From Streptomyces sp. NBC_01723 (GTDB lineage: Bacteria > Actinomycetota > Actinomycetes > Streptomycetales > Streptomycetaceae), in the NCBI RefSeq assembly GCF_036246005.1, contig NZ_CP109171.1:3336001-3400000 (forward strand): a DNA stretch of 64,000 bases, in the 5' to 3' direction. The position numbers and the translations under genes were made by a program. The notes beneath the pieces were generated by a model that did no database searches, was not told the origin of the DNA, and saw only the letters and a list, made by a program, of their open reading frames with translations. Position 1 is the stretch's first letter, and every line of letters starts with the position of its first letter. Positions 1 to 8,429 of this stretch are shown here, in pieces.

Positions 1-294
1 GGGCCGACGCAGACGAGCTATCGGGCCGAGGACGTCCTCCTCGCCGTCGAGGTCGTCTCGCCGGACTCCGAGTCCCGCGACCGAACGACCAAGCCGCAGA
101 AGTACGCCGCTGCGGGCATCCCGAACTTCTGGCGAGTCGAGCAAGGTGGTACCAACGGCAGGCCGGTCGTCCACGTCTACGAACTCGACCCGATGACCGA
201 CGCGTATGTACACATGGGCATCCACCGGGACCGGATCAAGGTCGAGAAGCCTTATGTCATCGACATCGACCTGACCGCCATCGACGAACTCTGA
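1..294 (+). CDS. Uma2 family endonuclease, 3' end only
   Basis: The reading frame is open from the first base of the window to a TGA at 292-294, giving the last 97 residues of a protein whose start lies outside. The segment AVEVVSPDSESRDRTTKPQK followed by KYAAAGIPNFWRVE is the typical core of the Uma2 (DUF820) restriction-endonuclease fold: an acidic E-V-V-S-P strand and a later Y-A-A-G-I-P-x-F-W-R-V-E strand. Uma2 proteins are abundant in Streptomyces and cyanobacteria, and their biological role is unclear. It converges on ispE, only 10 bp away. The family call is fairly safe; the function beyond a PD-(D/E)XK nuclease fold is not known. Confidence 0.8.
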   Translation, partial: GPTQTSYRAEDVLLAVEVVSPDSESRDRTTKPQKYAAAGIPNFWRVEQGGTNGRPVVHVYELDPMTDAYVHMGIHRDRIKVEKPYVIDIDLTAIDEL

Positions 295-304
295 GCCGGG
301 TCGC

Positions 305-1198
305 TCACACCACCGTCGCCCCCGCCACCGCCCCCACCGCCGTACGCACGTCACGGCAGGTGCCCGACGCCCGCAGCACGCCGGCGATGTCGGACGCGGA
401 GCCGGCGTCCGGGGCGAGGAAGGCTGTGGTCGGGCCCGAGCCCGAGACCATTGCCGCCAGAGCGCCCGCTGCCCGTCCCGCGGCGAGGGTGTCGGACAAC
501 TCGGGGAAGAGGGAGAGCGCGGCCGGCTGAAGGTCGTTCGAGACGGCCACGGCGAGCGCCGTGGAGTCGCCCTTCGCGAGGGCGTCCAGGACCGCCTGGT
601 CGGCGACCGGTGCCGGGATGTCGCCCTCCGCCAGCCGGTCGAACTCGCGGAACACGGCCGGCGTCGACAGTCCCCGCCCGGCCAGCGCGAACACCCAGTG
701 GAACTCGCCGCCGACCTCCAGCCCGGTCAGCTTCTCGCCCCGCCCGGTGCCCAGCGCCGCCCCGCCGACCAGGCTGAACGGCACGTCGCTGCCCAGCTCG
801 GCGCAGATGGCGAGCAGTTCGTCGCGGGAGGCGCCGGTGCCCCACAGGGCGTCGCAGGCGAGCAGGGCGGCCGCGCCGTCCGCGCTGCCGCCCGCCATGC
901 CGCCGGCGACGGGGATGTCCTTGGCGATGTGCAGGTGCACGTCGGGTGCGCGGCCGTACCGCTCGGCGAGGGCCAGCGCGGCGCGGGCGGCCAGGTTGGT
1001 GCGGTCCAGGGGCACCTCGCCGGCGTCGGGGCCCTCGCAGGTGACGCGGAGCCCGCCGGCGTCCGGGACCGCGGTGACCTCGTCGTAGAGGGAGACGGCG
1101 AGGAAGACGTTGGCGAGGTCGTGGAAGCCGTCGGGGCGGGCGGCGCCGACCGCGAGCTGGACGTTGACCTTGGCGGGGACGCGGACCGTCACGCTCAC
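305..1198 (-). CDS. ispE: 4-diphosphocytidyl-2-C-methyl-D-erythritol kinase
   Basis: IspE phosphorylates the 2-hydroxyl of CDP-methylerythritol with ATP, the fourth step of the MEP isoprenoid pathway, in the cytosol. The 297-residue protein has the GHMP-kinase layout: an N-terminal VRVPAKVNVQLAVG strand with the substrate-binding lysine, the glycine-rich ATP loop VAGGMAGGSADGAAA near residues 96-110, and a C-terminal MVSGSGPTTAF motif. It starts at GTG 1198, 7 bp after the ksgA stop, so the two are almost certainly co-transcribed. The order rpfB-ksgA-ispE is the same as in Mycobacterium tuberculosis (Rv1009-Rv1011). Confidence 0.95.
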   Translation of the reverse strand: MSVTVRVPAKVNVQLAVGAARPDGFHDLANVFLAVSLYDEVTAVPDAGGLRVTCEGPDAGEVPLDRTNLAARAALALAERYGRAPDVHLHIAKDIPVAGGMAGGSADGAAALLACDALWGTGASRDELLAICAELGSDVPFSLVGGAALGTGRGEKLTGLEVGGEFHWVFALAGRGLSTPAVFREFDRLAEGDIPAPVADQAVLDALAKGDSTALAVAVSNDLQPAALSLFPELSDTLAAGRAAGALAAMVSGSGPTTAFLAPDAGSASDIAGVLRASGTCRDVRTAVGAVAGATVV

Positions 1199-1205
1199 TT
1201 GCTCG

Positions 1206-2066
1206 TCACTCCTTGTGTTCGGCGATACGCGCGAACTCTTCCACGGTCAGCGCCTCTCCGCGCGCCTGCGGCGACACGCCCGCGGCGACGAGCGCGGCCT
1301 CGGCGGCCGCGGCGGACCCCGCCCATCCGGCGAGGGCGGCCCGCAGCGTCTTGCGGCGCTGGGCGAAGGCGGCGTCGACCACGGCGAAGACCTCGCGCTT
1401 GGAGGCGGTGGTCTTCAGCGGCTCGGTCCGCCGGACGAGTGAGACCAGCCCGCTGTCCACGTTCGGTGCGGGCCAGAAGACGCTGCGGCCGATGGCGCCG
1501 GCCCGGCGGACCTCGGCGTACCAGTTGGCCTTCACGGACGGCACTCCGTACACCTTGTTGCCGGGCCCGGCGGCGAGGCGGTCGGCGACCTCGGCCTGGA
1601 CCATGACGAGGGTGCGCTCGATGGTCGGGAAGGTGTCGAGCATGTGGAGGAGGACGGGCACGGCCACGTTGTACGGCAGGTTGGCGACCAGCGCGGTCGG
1701 GGCGGGGCCCGGCAGCTCGGTCACGTGCATGGCGTCGGAGTGGACGAGCGCGAACCGGTCGGCGCGCTCCGGCATGCGGGCGGCGACGGTGGCGGGCAGG
1801 GCGCCGGCGAGTACGTCGTCGATCTCGACGGCGGTGACCCGGTCGGCGGCCTCCAGCAGGGCCAGGGTGAGCGAGCCGAGACCCGGTCCCACCTCGACCA
1901 CCACGTCGTCGGGGCGGACCTCGGCGGTGCGGACGATACGGCGGACGGTGTTGGCGTCGATGACGAAGTTCTGGCCGCGCTGCTTGGTGGGGCGCACGCC
2001 GAGGGCGGCCGCGAGTTCGCGGATGTCGGCGGGGCCCAGAAGGGCGTCGGGGGTGGGGCTGCTCAC
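1206..2066 (-). CDS. ksgA: 16S rRNA (adenine1518-N6/adenine1519-N6)-dimethyltransferase KsgA/RsmA
   Basis: KsgA dimethylates two adjacent adenines in the loop of helix 45 of 16S rRNA during 30S maturation, using SAM. The 286-residue sequence shows all the family marks: [10 protein letters not shown] at residues 27-36, the SAM-binding loop [12 protein letters not shown] at about 56-67, and the catalytic [10 protein letters not shown] motif at about 128-137. The RRKTLRAAL segment in the C-terminal half is also typical. It lies between rpfB and ispE on the same strand. The start used gives [15 protein letters not shown]; a longer reading in another frame is a shadow. Confidence 0.96.
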   Translation of the reverse strand: MSSPTPDALLGPADIRELAAALGVRPTKQRGQNFVIDANTVRRIVRTAEVRPDDVVVEVGPGLGSLTLALLEAADRVTAVEIDDVLAGALPATVAARMPERADRFALVHSDAMHVTELPGPAPTALVANLPYNVAVPVLLHMLDTFPTIERTLVMVQAEVADRLAAGPGNKVYGVPSVKANWYAEVRRAGAIGRSVFWPAPNVDSGLVSLVRRTEPLKTTASKREVFAVVDAAFAQRRKTLRAALAGWAGSAAAAEAALVAAGVSPQARGEALTVEEFARIAEHKE

Positions 2067-2134
2067 CCCGCAAGGGTATCCGGGGGCGGCGGCGGCTTTG
2101 CCGGGGTCGTGCGGCGGGGCCGGGGGCGGGCCCG

Positions 2135-3400
2135 TCAGCCCCGCAGCCGGGCCCCGCAGTGCGGCCAGGAACCGGCGCCCGCGCGGACGTACAGCTGCTT
2201 CGCCCGGTACGTCTGCTCAGCGGCGGTCGCGTCCTGCGGGCGGCCCTCGCCGCCGACGCTCTGCCAGGTGTGGGTGTCGAACTGGTAGAGGCCCCCGTAG
2301 GTGCCCGAGGGGTCGACGGCGTCCGGACGGCCGCCCGACTCGCAGGCGGCGAGCCCTTGCCAGTTGAGGTGGTCGGCGCCCCGCACGGACGTGGGGCGGG
2401 GGCGGGTGCCGACCAGGATGATCTGCGCGCGGGGTTCGCGCACCAGCTCGGTACCGAGCCGGCGCGGCTTCTGCCGGACGCCGTTGACGGTGCGCAGGGC
2501 GTAGGTGGTGCGGCGCAGTCCGGGCTGGCCGGCCTGCTGGACGACCTCCGTGCCCCGGTACAGCGAGGAGTCCTCCGCCCGTCGGACGTCGAAGGGGACC
2601 GGGTCCTCGCGGACCTCCTGCGAGCCGGTGATCCGCAGCACGGTGACGGTCTGGCCGTCGCGGGGGAAGCCGGTCGCGGGGACGGAGGTGGTGTCCTCGC
2701 CGCGCAGGGTCACCCCGGCCGCCTCGACCGCCTCCCGCACGGTCGCGGCGTTGGTGCGGACGGTGCGGGCCCGGCCGTCCGCCATGACGGTCACCACCCG
2801 CTCGGTCCGCACCGTCAGGGCGAGGCCCTCGCGGCCGATGCGCCGGGAGCCCTCGGTGGACAGGTGGGCGCCCTCCGTCCGGACGCCGAGCTGCCGCAGC
2901 GCGCCGTGCACCGTCTCCGCGGTCGTCCACACCTGGCGGCGGTGGCCGTCGAGGGTGAGCAGGACGGGCCGCCCGTGGCGGACGGCGATGTCCTCGCCGC
3001 TGGTCAGCGGGGTGCCGGGGGCCGGCACGATCACGTCGTGGGCGCCGACCTCGACGCCCTCCTGCGCGAGCAGCTCGGTCACGTCGTCGGCGAAGGTGTG
3101 CAGCGTGCGGGGCGTCCCGTCGACGGTCAGCTCGACCGCCTTGTCCTTGGCCACGAAGGCGGTGGTGCCGCCCGCGAGGAAGGCCACGACCAGCGCGCGG
3201 GGCAGCAGGCGGCGCAGGGAGCCGTCCGCGCGTCCGGCCTCCCGCGCCCGGCGCCGCCGCTCGGCCCGCCCGTCGCCCGGCGTGCGGGCGGACGGGAGGA
3301 CGGCGCCGTACGGCAGGGTCGGCGCGCTGTGCACGTCGTACGGTGCGAGGTACTCGTGTCCCTCGGCGACCTCGGTGGTCTCGAACTGCGTTCTGCTCAC
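2135..3400 (-). CDS. RpfB-like resuscitation-promoting factor (DUF348-G5-transglycosylase)
   Basis: Resuscitation-promoting factors are secreted muralytic enzymes that cleave peptidoglycan and wake dormant cells or spores. This 421-residue protein has a positively charged cytoplasmic stretch, a membrane or signal helix at about residues 69-85 ([15 protein letters not shown]), three DUF348 repeats (about 90-240, each with a V-x-V-D-G-x-x-R-x-x-x-T pattern), a G5 domain (about 245-330) and a C-terminal transglycosylase-like domain. That domain has the catalytic glutamate in [14 protein letters not shown] and the fold motif [17 protein letters not shown]. The domain order is that of M. tuberculosis RpfB, and the genomic position next to ksgA and ispE is also conserved. 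GTG start at 3400. Confidence 0.92.
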   Translation of the reverse strand: MSRTQFETTEVAEGHEYLAPYDVHSAPTLPYGAVLPSARTPGDGRAERRRRAREAGRADGSLRRLLPRALVVAFLAGGTTAFVAKDKAVELTVDGTPRTLHTFADDVTELLAQEGVEVGAHDVIVPAPGTPLTSGEDIAVRHGRPVLLTLDGHRRQVWTTAETVHGALRQLGVRTEGAHLSTEGSRRIGREGLALTVRTERVVTVMADGRARTVRTNAATVREAVEAAGVTLRGEDTTSVPATGFPRDGQTVTVLRITGSQEVREDPVPFDVRRAEDSSLYRGTEVVQQAGQPGLRRTTYALRTVNGVRQKPRRLGTELVREPRAQIILVGTRPRPTSVRGADHLNWQGLAACESGGRPDAVDPSGTYGGLYQFDTHTWQSVGGEGRPQDATAAEQTYRAKQLYVRAGAGSWPHCGARLRG

Positions 3401-3504
3401 GCCGACACGCTCCAGGGGTCCGGATCGGGCCCCCAGAACCTAGCGGAGCGTTCGTCGCTCTCCAAAGCGACGCGACTACGCAGCGTGGTTCGACCTGCCG
3501 CCGG

Positions 3505-4395
3505 TCAGTAGCCGAAGGCGCGGGCCGTGTTCGCGGCCAGGGCGGTCGCCAGGGTGTCCTCGTCGACGCCCCGCACCGCGGCCATCGCCCGCACCGTGAC
3601 CGGCACCAGGTAGGGGGCGTTGGGGCGGCCCCGGTAGGGCACCGGGGTCAGGAACGGCGCGTCGGTCTCCACCAGGACCAGTTCCAGGGGGGCGACCGCG
3701 AGGGCGTCGCGCAGGCTCTGGGCGTTCTTGAAGGTGACGTTGCCGGCGAAGGACATGTAGTACCCGGCGCGGGCGCAGATCCCGGCCATCTCGGCGTCGC
3801 CGGAGTAGCAGTGGAAGACGGTGCGCTCGGGGGCGCCCTCCTCCTTGAGGACGCGCAGGACGTCGGCGTGGGCGTCCCGGTCGTGGATGACCAGGGCCTT
3901 GCCGTGCCGCTTGGCGATCTCGATGTGGGCGCGGAAGGACCGCTCCTGCGCCTCCTTGCCCTCGGGCCCGGTGCGGAAGTAGTCGAGGCCGGTCTCGCCG
4001 ACGCCCTTGACCTGCTCCAGCGCGGCCAGCCGGTCGATCTCCGCGAGCGCGTCGTCGAGCGCCGCGTCCCCTCCCGGCCGCCGCGCCCCCTGCCGCGACC
4101 AGCCGTCGGGGTCGCCGTGGACGATGCGCGGTGCCTCGTTGGGGTGCAGGGCGACGGTGGCGTGCACGGCGTCGTGCGCCGCCGCGGTCTCGGCCGCCCA
4201 GCGGGAGCCGGCCAGGTCGCAGCCGACCTGCACGACCGTCGTGACACCGGCCGACGCGGCCTTGGCGAGCGCCTCCGCCACCGTGCCGGACTGCATGTCG
4301 AGGTGGGTGTGCGAGTCGGCGACCGGCACCCGGAGGGGCTCGGGGAGCGGGGGCGCGTCGTTCTTGTCGGAGCGTCCCGAGGCGTTCGAAGGCAT
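3505..4395 (-). CDS. tatD: TatD family metal-dependent deoxyribonuclease
   Basis: TatD proteins are TIM-barrel hydrolases with 3'-5' DNase activity, linked to DNA repair. The 296-residue sequence carries the metal ligands: VADSHTHLDM near residues 24-33 (HxH), GETGLDYF with the bridging glutamate, the histidines of KALVIHDRDAH and TVFHCYSGD, and VETDAPFLTP with the final aspartate. It contains a short insert (residues about 90-110, EAPRIVHGDPDGWSRQGARR) seen in Streptomyces members. A TAGGAT hexamer ends 6 nt before the ATG and no Shine-Dalgarno is visible, so translation is probably leaderless. Confidence 0.93.
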   Translation of the reverse strand: MPSNASGRSDKNDAPPLPEPLRVPVADSHTHLDMQSGTVAEALAKAASAGVTTVVQVGCDLAGSRWAAETAAAHDAVHATVALHPNEAPRIVHGDPDGWSRQGARRPGGDAALDDALAEIDRLAALEQVKGVGETGLDYFRTGPEGKEAQERSFRAHIEIAKRHGKALVIHDRDAHADVLRVLKEEGAPERTVFHCYSGDAEMAGICARAGYYMSFAGNVTFKNAQSLRDALAVAPLELVLVETDAPFLTPVPYRGRPNAPYLVPVTVRAMAAVRGVDEDTLATALAANTARAFGY

Positions 4396-4401
4396 GCCCC
4401 G

Positions 4402-4407
4402 ATCCTA
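4402..4407 (-). promoter_or_regulatory. Putative -10 element of a leaderless tatD promoter
   Basis: On the minus strand TAGGAT stands 6 nt before the tatD ATG (gap 4396-4401). This is the spacing at which transcription would start on the start codon itself. No purine-rich ribosome site is present. Confidence 0.45.
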
Positions 4408-4435
4408 CGAAACCCCCGCCCGCTCCCCGGGGGCG

Positions 4436-4873
4436 TCAGCTCGCCCGGCGGTGGAGGTGGAGAGCGTGCAGCAGGTCGCCCAGGTGCCAGTGCCGGCGTT
4501 CGGCGGAGAGCCCCGCCGCTCCGGGACCGGGCGTCTCGGGCACCGGCGGCACCTCGAGGGGGCCGGCGGCCGGCACCCGGTGCGGGCCGTGGTCGGTGCC
4601 GCGGACCGAGGCGACCCGACCCGGCCGCATGATCCGTACGACGTGGTTGTCGCAGTTGGCGCAGGTCGGCCGGGTCAGCGGGGAGGGCACGACGCGGCCC
4701 TCCGAGACGTAGCGCACGTACTCGTGGCCGTCGGCGTCCTTGCGGTGCTCGATCTCGAAGGACTGCTCCCAGCCGTGCCCGCAGCGCATGCAGGCGAAGG
4801 AGTACGACTCGTGGACGACGGAGGTGGCCCCGGAGGGTATTCCGGTCCGTGCCGCGCTCTCACTCATGCTCAT
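4436..4873 (-). CDS. Conserved hypothetical protein with a split CxxC/CxxC zinc-ribbon
   Basis: The 145-residue product is not assigned to a named family. It has two CxxC pairs, FACMRCGHGW near residue 28 and PTCANCDN near residue 70, separated by a charged hairpin (EIEHRKDADGHEYVRYV). This is the geometry of a single zinc-ribbon. The C-terminal half is Pro/Gly-rich and ends in a His-rich stretch (HWHLGDLLHALHLHRR) that could bind metal or be flexible. The ATG at 4873 is preferred because AAGGAG precedes it at good spacing; the frame is open further upstream but without a ribosome site. It lies between tatD and rsmI on the same strand. Function unknown; nucleic-acid binding is only a guess. 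Confidence 0.75.
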   Translation of the reverse strand: MSMSESAARTGIPSGATSVVHESYSFACMRCGHGWEQSFEIEHRKDADGHEYVRYVSEGRVVPSPLTRPTCANCDNHVVRIMRPGRVASVRGTDHGPHRVPAAGPLEVPPVPETPGPGAAGLSAERRHWHLGDLLHALHLHRRAS

Positions 4874-5023
4874 CCCGGCTCCTTCGGTTCGTTCGCCGTT
4901 CCTTCCTCCAGTGGACTCCTCCACCAGTCGGAAAGCACCAGGCAGTGCCGAGTGTTTGAGCCGATTTGGGGTGTCCTTGGCGGAAGGGCCCGCGAGGTCA
5001 GGAACGGGTCAAGCGCGGCCGGA

Positions 5024-5872
5024 TCACGCCCCCGCGTTCTTCGCCGCCACCACCGCGTCGAACACCTCCCGCTTGGGCACGCCCACCTGGGCGGCCACCG
5101 CCGCGATCGCCTCCTTGCGGCGCTCCCCCGCCTCCTCGCGCACCCGCACCAGGCGCACCAGTTCCGCGGCGTCCAGCTCCTCGGGCCCGCGGTCCGGGGC
5201 GCCCTCGACGACGACGGTGATCTCGCCGCGCACTCCCTCGGCGGCCCACGCGGCCAGCTCGCCCAGCCCGCCGCGCCTGACCTCCTCGTAGGTCTTGGTC
5301 AGCTCCCGGCAGACGGCGGCCCTGCGGTCGGCGCCGAAGGCCTCGGCCATCGCGGCGAGGGTGTCGTCGAGGCGGTGCGGCGCCTCGAAGTAGACGAGGG
5401 TGCGGCGCTCTTCGGCGACCTCGCGCAGCCGGGTCAGCCGCTCGCCCGCCTTGCGGGGCAGGAAGCCCTCGAAGCAGAACCGGTCGACCGGCAGCCCGGA
5501 CAGTGCGAGCGCGGTCAGCACGGCGGACGGGCCGGGTACGGCGGTGACCCGGACGTCCCGCTCGACGGCGGCGGCGACCAGCCGGTAGCCGGGGTCGGAC
5601 ACCGACGGCATCCCGGCGTCGGTGACCAGCAGCACGCGCGCGCCGCCCGCCAGTTCCTCGACCAGCTCGGGTGTGCGGGCGGACTCGTTGCCCTCGAAGT
5701 ACGACACGACGCGCCCGCGCGGGGTGACGCCGAGCGCCTGGGTGAGCCGGCGCAGCCGCCGGGTGTCCTCGGCGGCGACCACGTCGGCGCCGGCCAGTTC
5801 CTCGGCGAGCCGCGGCGGGGCGTCCCGGACGTCGCCGATGGGGGTGCCCGCCAGTACAAGGGTTCCAGTCAC
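5024..5872 (-). CDS. rsmI: 16S rRNA (cytidine1402-2'-O)-methyltransferase RsmI
   Basis: RsmI 2'-O-methylates C1402 in the decoding centre of 16S rRNA. The 282-residue protein is a tetrapyrrole-methylase fold enzyme: LVLAGTPIGDVRDAPPRL at the N-terminus, VVAAEDTRRLRRL, LLVTDAGMPSVSDPG, AVPGPSAVLTALALSGLP and FEGFLPRKAGER are all textbook RsmI segments. The GTG at 5872 is chosen because GGGAGGAT stands just upstream and homologues begin with TGTLVLAGTPIG; the frame is open another 50 codons without support. It is divergent from pmt across a 104-bp promoter region. The rsmI-pmt pairing is conserved in actinobacteria (Rv1003/Rv1002c). Confidence 0.95.
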   Translation of the reverse strand: MTGTLVLAGTPIGDVRDAPPRLAEELAGADVVAAEDTRRLRRLTQALGVTPRGRVVSYFEGNESARTPELVEELAGGARVLLVTDAGMPSVSDPGYRLVAAAVERDVRVTAVPGPSAVLTALALSGLPVDRFCFEGFLPRKAGERLTRLREVAEERRTLVYFEAPHRLDDTLAAMAEAFGADRRAAVCRELTKTYEEVRRGGLGELAAWAAEGVRGEITVVVEGAPDRGPEELDAAELVRLVRVREEAGERRKEAIAAVAAQVGVPKREVFDAVVAAKNAGA

Positions 5873-5964
5873 GCCCCCATCCTCCCAGGGGCGGACGGGC
5901 TTCCTTCCGCGGGACGCATCGGGCGGGTGGGGGCCATGCGCGGGACGTGCACAGCACGGTTCCC

Positions 5965-5970
5965 TACGAT
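5965..5970 (+). promoter_or_regulatory. Putative -10 element of a leaderless pmt promoter
   Basis: TACGAT is followed by 6 nt and then the GTG of pmt at 5977. No Shine-Dalgarno sequence lies upstream of that GTG, so transcription and translation probably start at the same base. No good -35 hexamer is visible. Confidence 0.5.
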
Positions 5971-5976
5971 GGCGCG

Positions 5977-7722
5977 GTGACCAGTACCGCGTCCTCCACG
6001 GACACCCGGCAGGACCAGGCACCGCACGACGAGCGGCCCGCCTGGCAGCAGCGGCTGCGCCGCTTCGGCTACCCGGCGGGGCCCGCGGCCGGCGACGTCG
6101 GCGACCGGCTGGTGCCGCCGTACACCAGCCCGGGTCCGCGCCTGTGGGCGTTCCTCGGCCTGTCGAAGCCGCTCACCGGGAGGATCCTGCGCTGGTCGGC
6201 GTGGGGCGGGCCGCTGCTGGTGGCGTTCTTCGCGGGCGTGCTGCGGTTCTGGAACCTGGGCAGTCCGAAGGCGGTGATATTCGACGAGACGTACTACGCC
6301 AAGGACGCGTGGGCGCTGATCCACCGCGGCTTCGAGGTCAACTGGGACAAGAACGCCAACGACCTGATCCTGAACTCGGGCGGCGACGTCCCGATCCCGG
6401 CGGACGCGGCGTACGTCGTGCATCCGCCGGTCGGCAAGTACATCATCGGTCTGGGCGAGGTGCTGTTCGGTTTCGACCCGTTCGGCTGGCGTTTCATGAC
6501 GGCGCTGCTCGGCACGGTGTCGGTGCTGCTGCTGTGCCGGATCGGACGGCGGCTGTTCCGCTCGACCTTCCTCGGGTGCCTGGCGGGCGCGCTGATGGCG
6601 GTGGACGGGCTGCACTTCGTGATGAGCCGCACCGCGCTCCTCGACAGCGTGCTGATGTTCTTCGTGCTGGCGGCGTTCGGCTGCCTGGTCGTCGACCGCG
6701 ACCGGGCCCGCGGGAAGCTCGCCGCCGCACTGCCGGTGGACGGGGACGGCCTGGTCCGGCCGGACGCGGGCATCGCCGAGACGTTCCGATTCGGGTGGCG
6801 GCCGTGGCGGCTGGCGGCGGGGCTGATGCTGGGTCTGGCCGCGGCCACCAAGTGGAACGGCCTCTACATCATGGCGGCCTTCTGCGTGATGGCGGTGCTG
6901 TGGGACGTCGGCACCCGCCGGGTCGCGGGCGCCGAACGGCCGCATCTGGCGGTGCTGAGGCACGACCTGGGCTGGGCGTTCCTGTCCACGGTGCCGGTGG
7001 CGCTCGCGACGTACGTGCTGTCCTGGCTGGGCTGGATCCTCTCCCCCACCGACGGCTCCGGCGGCTACTACCGCGACTGGGCGGCGAACGACGGCGCGAA
7101 CAGCTCCTGGTCCTGGCTGCTGCCCGACTGGTGGCGCAGCCTGTGGCACTACGAGACCCAGGTGCTGGAGTTCCACACCAACCTGACCTCGCCGCACACC
7201 TACCAGTCGAACCCGTGGAGCTGGCTGGTCCTGGGGCGCCCGGTCTCCTACTTCTACGAGTCGCCGTCCCCCGGCGCGGACGGCTGCCCGGTCGACGCCG
7301 GCGAGAAGTGCGCCCGCGAGGTCCTGGCGCTGGGCACGCCGCTGCTGTGGTGGGTGGGCTGCTTCGCGCTGCTGTACGTCCTGTGGCGCTGGGCCTTCCG
7401 CCGCGACTGGCGGGCGGGCGCCATCGCCTGCGGCATCGCGGCCGGCTATCTGCCCTGGTTCCTGTACCAGGAGCGGACGATCTTCCTCTTCTACGCCGTC
7501 GTCTTCCTGCCCTTCCTGTGCCTGGCGGTGGCGATGCTGCTGGGGGCGGTCATCGGCCGCCCGGGCTGCGGCGACGCCCGCCGCGTGGCGGGCGCGACCG
7601 GGGCGGGCGTACTGGTCCTGCTGATCGCGTGGAACTTCATCTACTTCTGGCCCCTGTACACCGGCACCGCCCTCCCGATGGAGGACTGGCGGTCGCGGAT
7701 GTGGCTGGACACCTGGGTCTAG
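5977..7722 (+). CDS. pmt: Dolichyl/polyprenyl-phosphate-mannose--protein mannosyltransferase (Pmt)
   Basis: Pmt transfers mannose from polyprenyl-phosphate-mannose to Ser/Thr of exported proteins as they leave the membrane. In S. coelicolor, Pmt is needed for phage phiC31 infection, through glycosylation of a receptor, and for glycosylation of PstS. The 581-residue protein has the GT39 signature VIFDETYYAKDAW (catalytic D-E) after the first membrane helix, HPPVGKYIIGLGE, and about ten hydrophobic helices. The C-terminus has the WFLYQERTIFLFYAVVFLPF segment of PMT_4TMC domains. The GTG at 5977 is preferred over an upstream in-frame codon because a -10 hexamer lies 6 nt before it. Confidence 0.94.
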   Translation: MTSTASSTDTRQDQAPHDERPAWQQRLRRFGYPAGPAAGDVGDRLVPPYTSPGPRLWAFLGLSKPLTGRILRWSAWGGPLLVAFFAGVLRFWNLGSPKAVIFDETYYAKDAWALIHRGFEVNWDKNANDLILNSGGDVPIPADAAYVVHPPVGKYIIGLGEVLFGFDPFGWRFMTALLGTVSVLLLCRIGRRLFRSTFLGCLAGALMAVDGLHFVMSRTALLDSVLMFFVLAAFGCLVVDRDRARGKLAAALPVDGDGLVRPDAGIAETFRFGWRPWRLAAGLMLGLAAATKWNGLYIMAAFCVMAVLWDVGTRRVAGAERPHLAVLRHDLGWAFLSTVPVALATYVLSWLGWILSPTDGSGGYYRDWAANDGANSSWSWLLPDWWRSLWHYETQVLEFHTNLTSPHTYQSNPWSWLVLGRPVSYFYESPSPGADGCPVDAGEKCAREVLALGTPLLWWVGCFALLYVLWRWAFRRDWRAGAIACGIAAGYLPWFLYQERTIFLFYAVVFLPFLCLAVAMLLGAVIGRPGCGDARRVAGATGAGVLVLLIAWNFIYFWPLYTGTALPMEDWRSRMWLDTWV

Positions 7723-7733
7723 CCGGGCGTTCG

Positions 7734-7783
7734 GCAGGGCGGTCGGGGGTGAGGGGCGCCGCCCCCGGTCCCGACCGCCCTGC
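7734..7783. terminator. Strong bidirectional hairpin terminator between convergent pmt and a small secreted-protein gene
   Basis: Perfect 14-bp arms GCAGGGCGGTCGGG (7734-7747) and CCCGACCGCCCTGC (7770-7783) enclose a GC-rich apical part that can also pair. There is no U-tract, as is usual in Streptomyces. It lies between two convergent genes and can serve both. Confidence 0.8.
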
Positions 7784-7802
7784 GGGTGGGTGTGGTGGTC
7801 CG

Positions 7803-8039
7803 TCAGTTGCAGAAGTTGAGGATGGGGAGGAGGCCGTTACCGCACTGGAACTCGTCCCCGTCCCCGCCGCCGCCGTGGCCCGAGGCGGCAGTCGTGGCGG
7901 CGTGCGTGGCGGGCGTCGCGGCCACGGCGGACGTGGCAGTCGCCACCCCCGCCGCGCAGGCGATGCCCACGGCGGCACTCACCACGAGTGCGCGGGCTCG
8001 GAGGGAAACTGCCTTCTTGTGCTGAGGTGTTGTGTTCAT
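7803..8039 (-). CDS. Small secreted protein with a C-terminal two-cysteine loop
   Basis: The 78-residue product begins MNTTPQHKKAVSLRARA and continues with a hydrophobic alanine-rich helix ending ATATSAVA-AT, a clear Sec signal peptide with cleavage near residue 39. The predicted mature part is only about 39 residues: an Ala/Thr/His stretch, a Gly-rich linker and the tail FQCGNGLLPILNFCN. The two cysteines are 11 apart and flank a hydrophobic core. I do not recognise a family; it is not a chaplin or rodlin by motif. An in-frame GTG five codons upstream (8054) is an alternative start. It is convergent with pmt and divergent from the PBP pair. Confidence 0.7.
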   Translation of the reverse strand: MNTTPQHKKAVSLRARALVVSAAVGIACAAGVATATSAVAATPATHAATTAASGHGGGGDGDEFQCGNGLLPILNFCN

Positions 8040-8429
8040 GAACTCACCATGCACACCTTCGCGATCAGTTGCTCACCGAGGGCATCCGAGCGGGTGAGCC
8101 ACCCCCCACGGGGCCCGATCAGCATGCGCTTCCGGGGGATGCGCCGGCCTCGGCCGACCGGGCGCCGGGGTACGGGCGTTCCTTGCGGACGACCGGTCCG
8201 CGCGCGCGGCCCCGGGCAAGTCGTGCACGGGTGCGGCGAGTTCGCCGGGCGCCCGGACGGCCGGGAGCACGAACGGATCTGAACACGCCTCATCTCCATT
8301 CGGCCACCATCCGGAAACTTTCGTACCGCCGGTCACGCCCTGCACATAGAGTGCGACCCACAAGTGCTTCTGAACGCGTTCAAGTCGGCGCGCGGAAGGC
8401 CGGACGGGGAGACGGGGAGGGGACTGCCG
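8040..8429. other. Non-coding gap between the small secreted-protein gene and the first PBP gene
   Basis: About 390 bp with no convincing gene on either strand. The part nearest the PBP gene is less GC-rich and holds a possible -10 hexamer TAGAGT at 8347-8352, about 80 nt upstream of the ATG. A GGAAAC at 8313-8318 resembles part of a sigma-E -35 element, but the spacing to any GTC -10 motif is wrong. The promoters of both divergent genes should lie here. Confidence 0.4.

Noticed and set aside
8313..8337. GGAAAC...GGTCAC as a sigma-E promoter of the first PBP gene
   Set aside because: The spacing between the AAC and GTC elements is about 13 nt, several bases too short for an ECF promoter.
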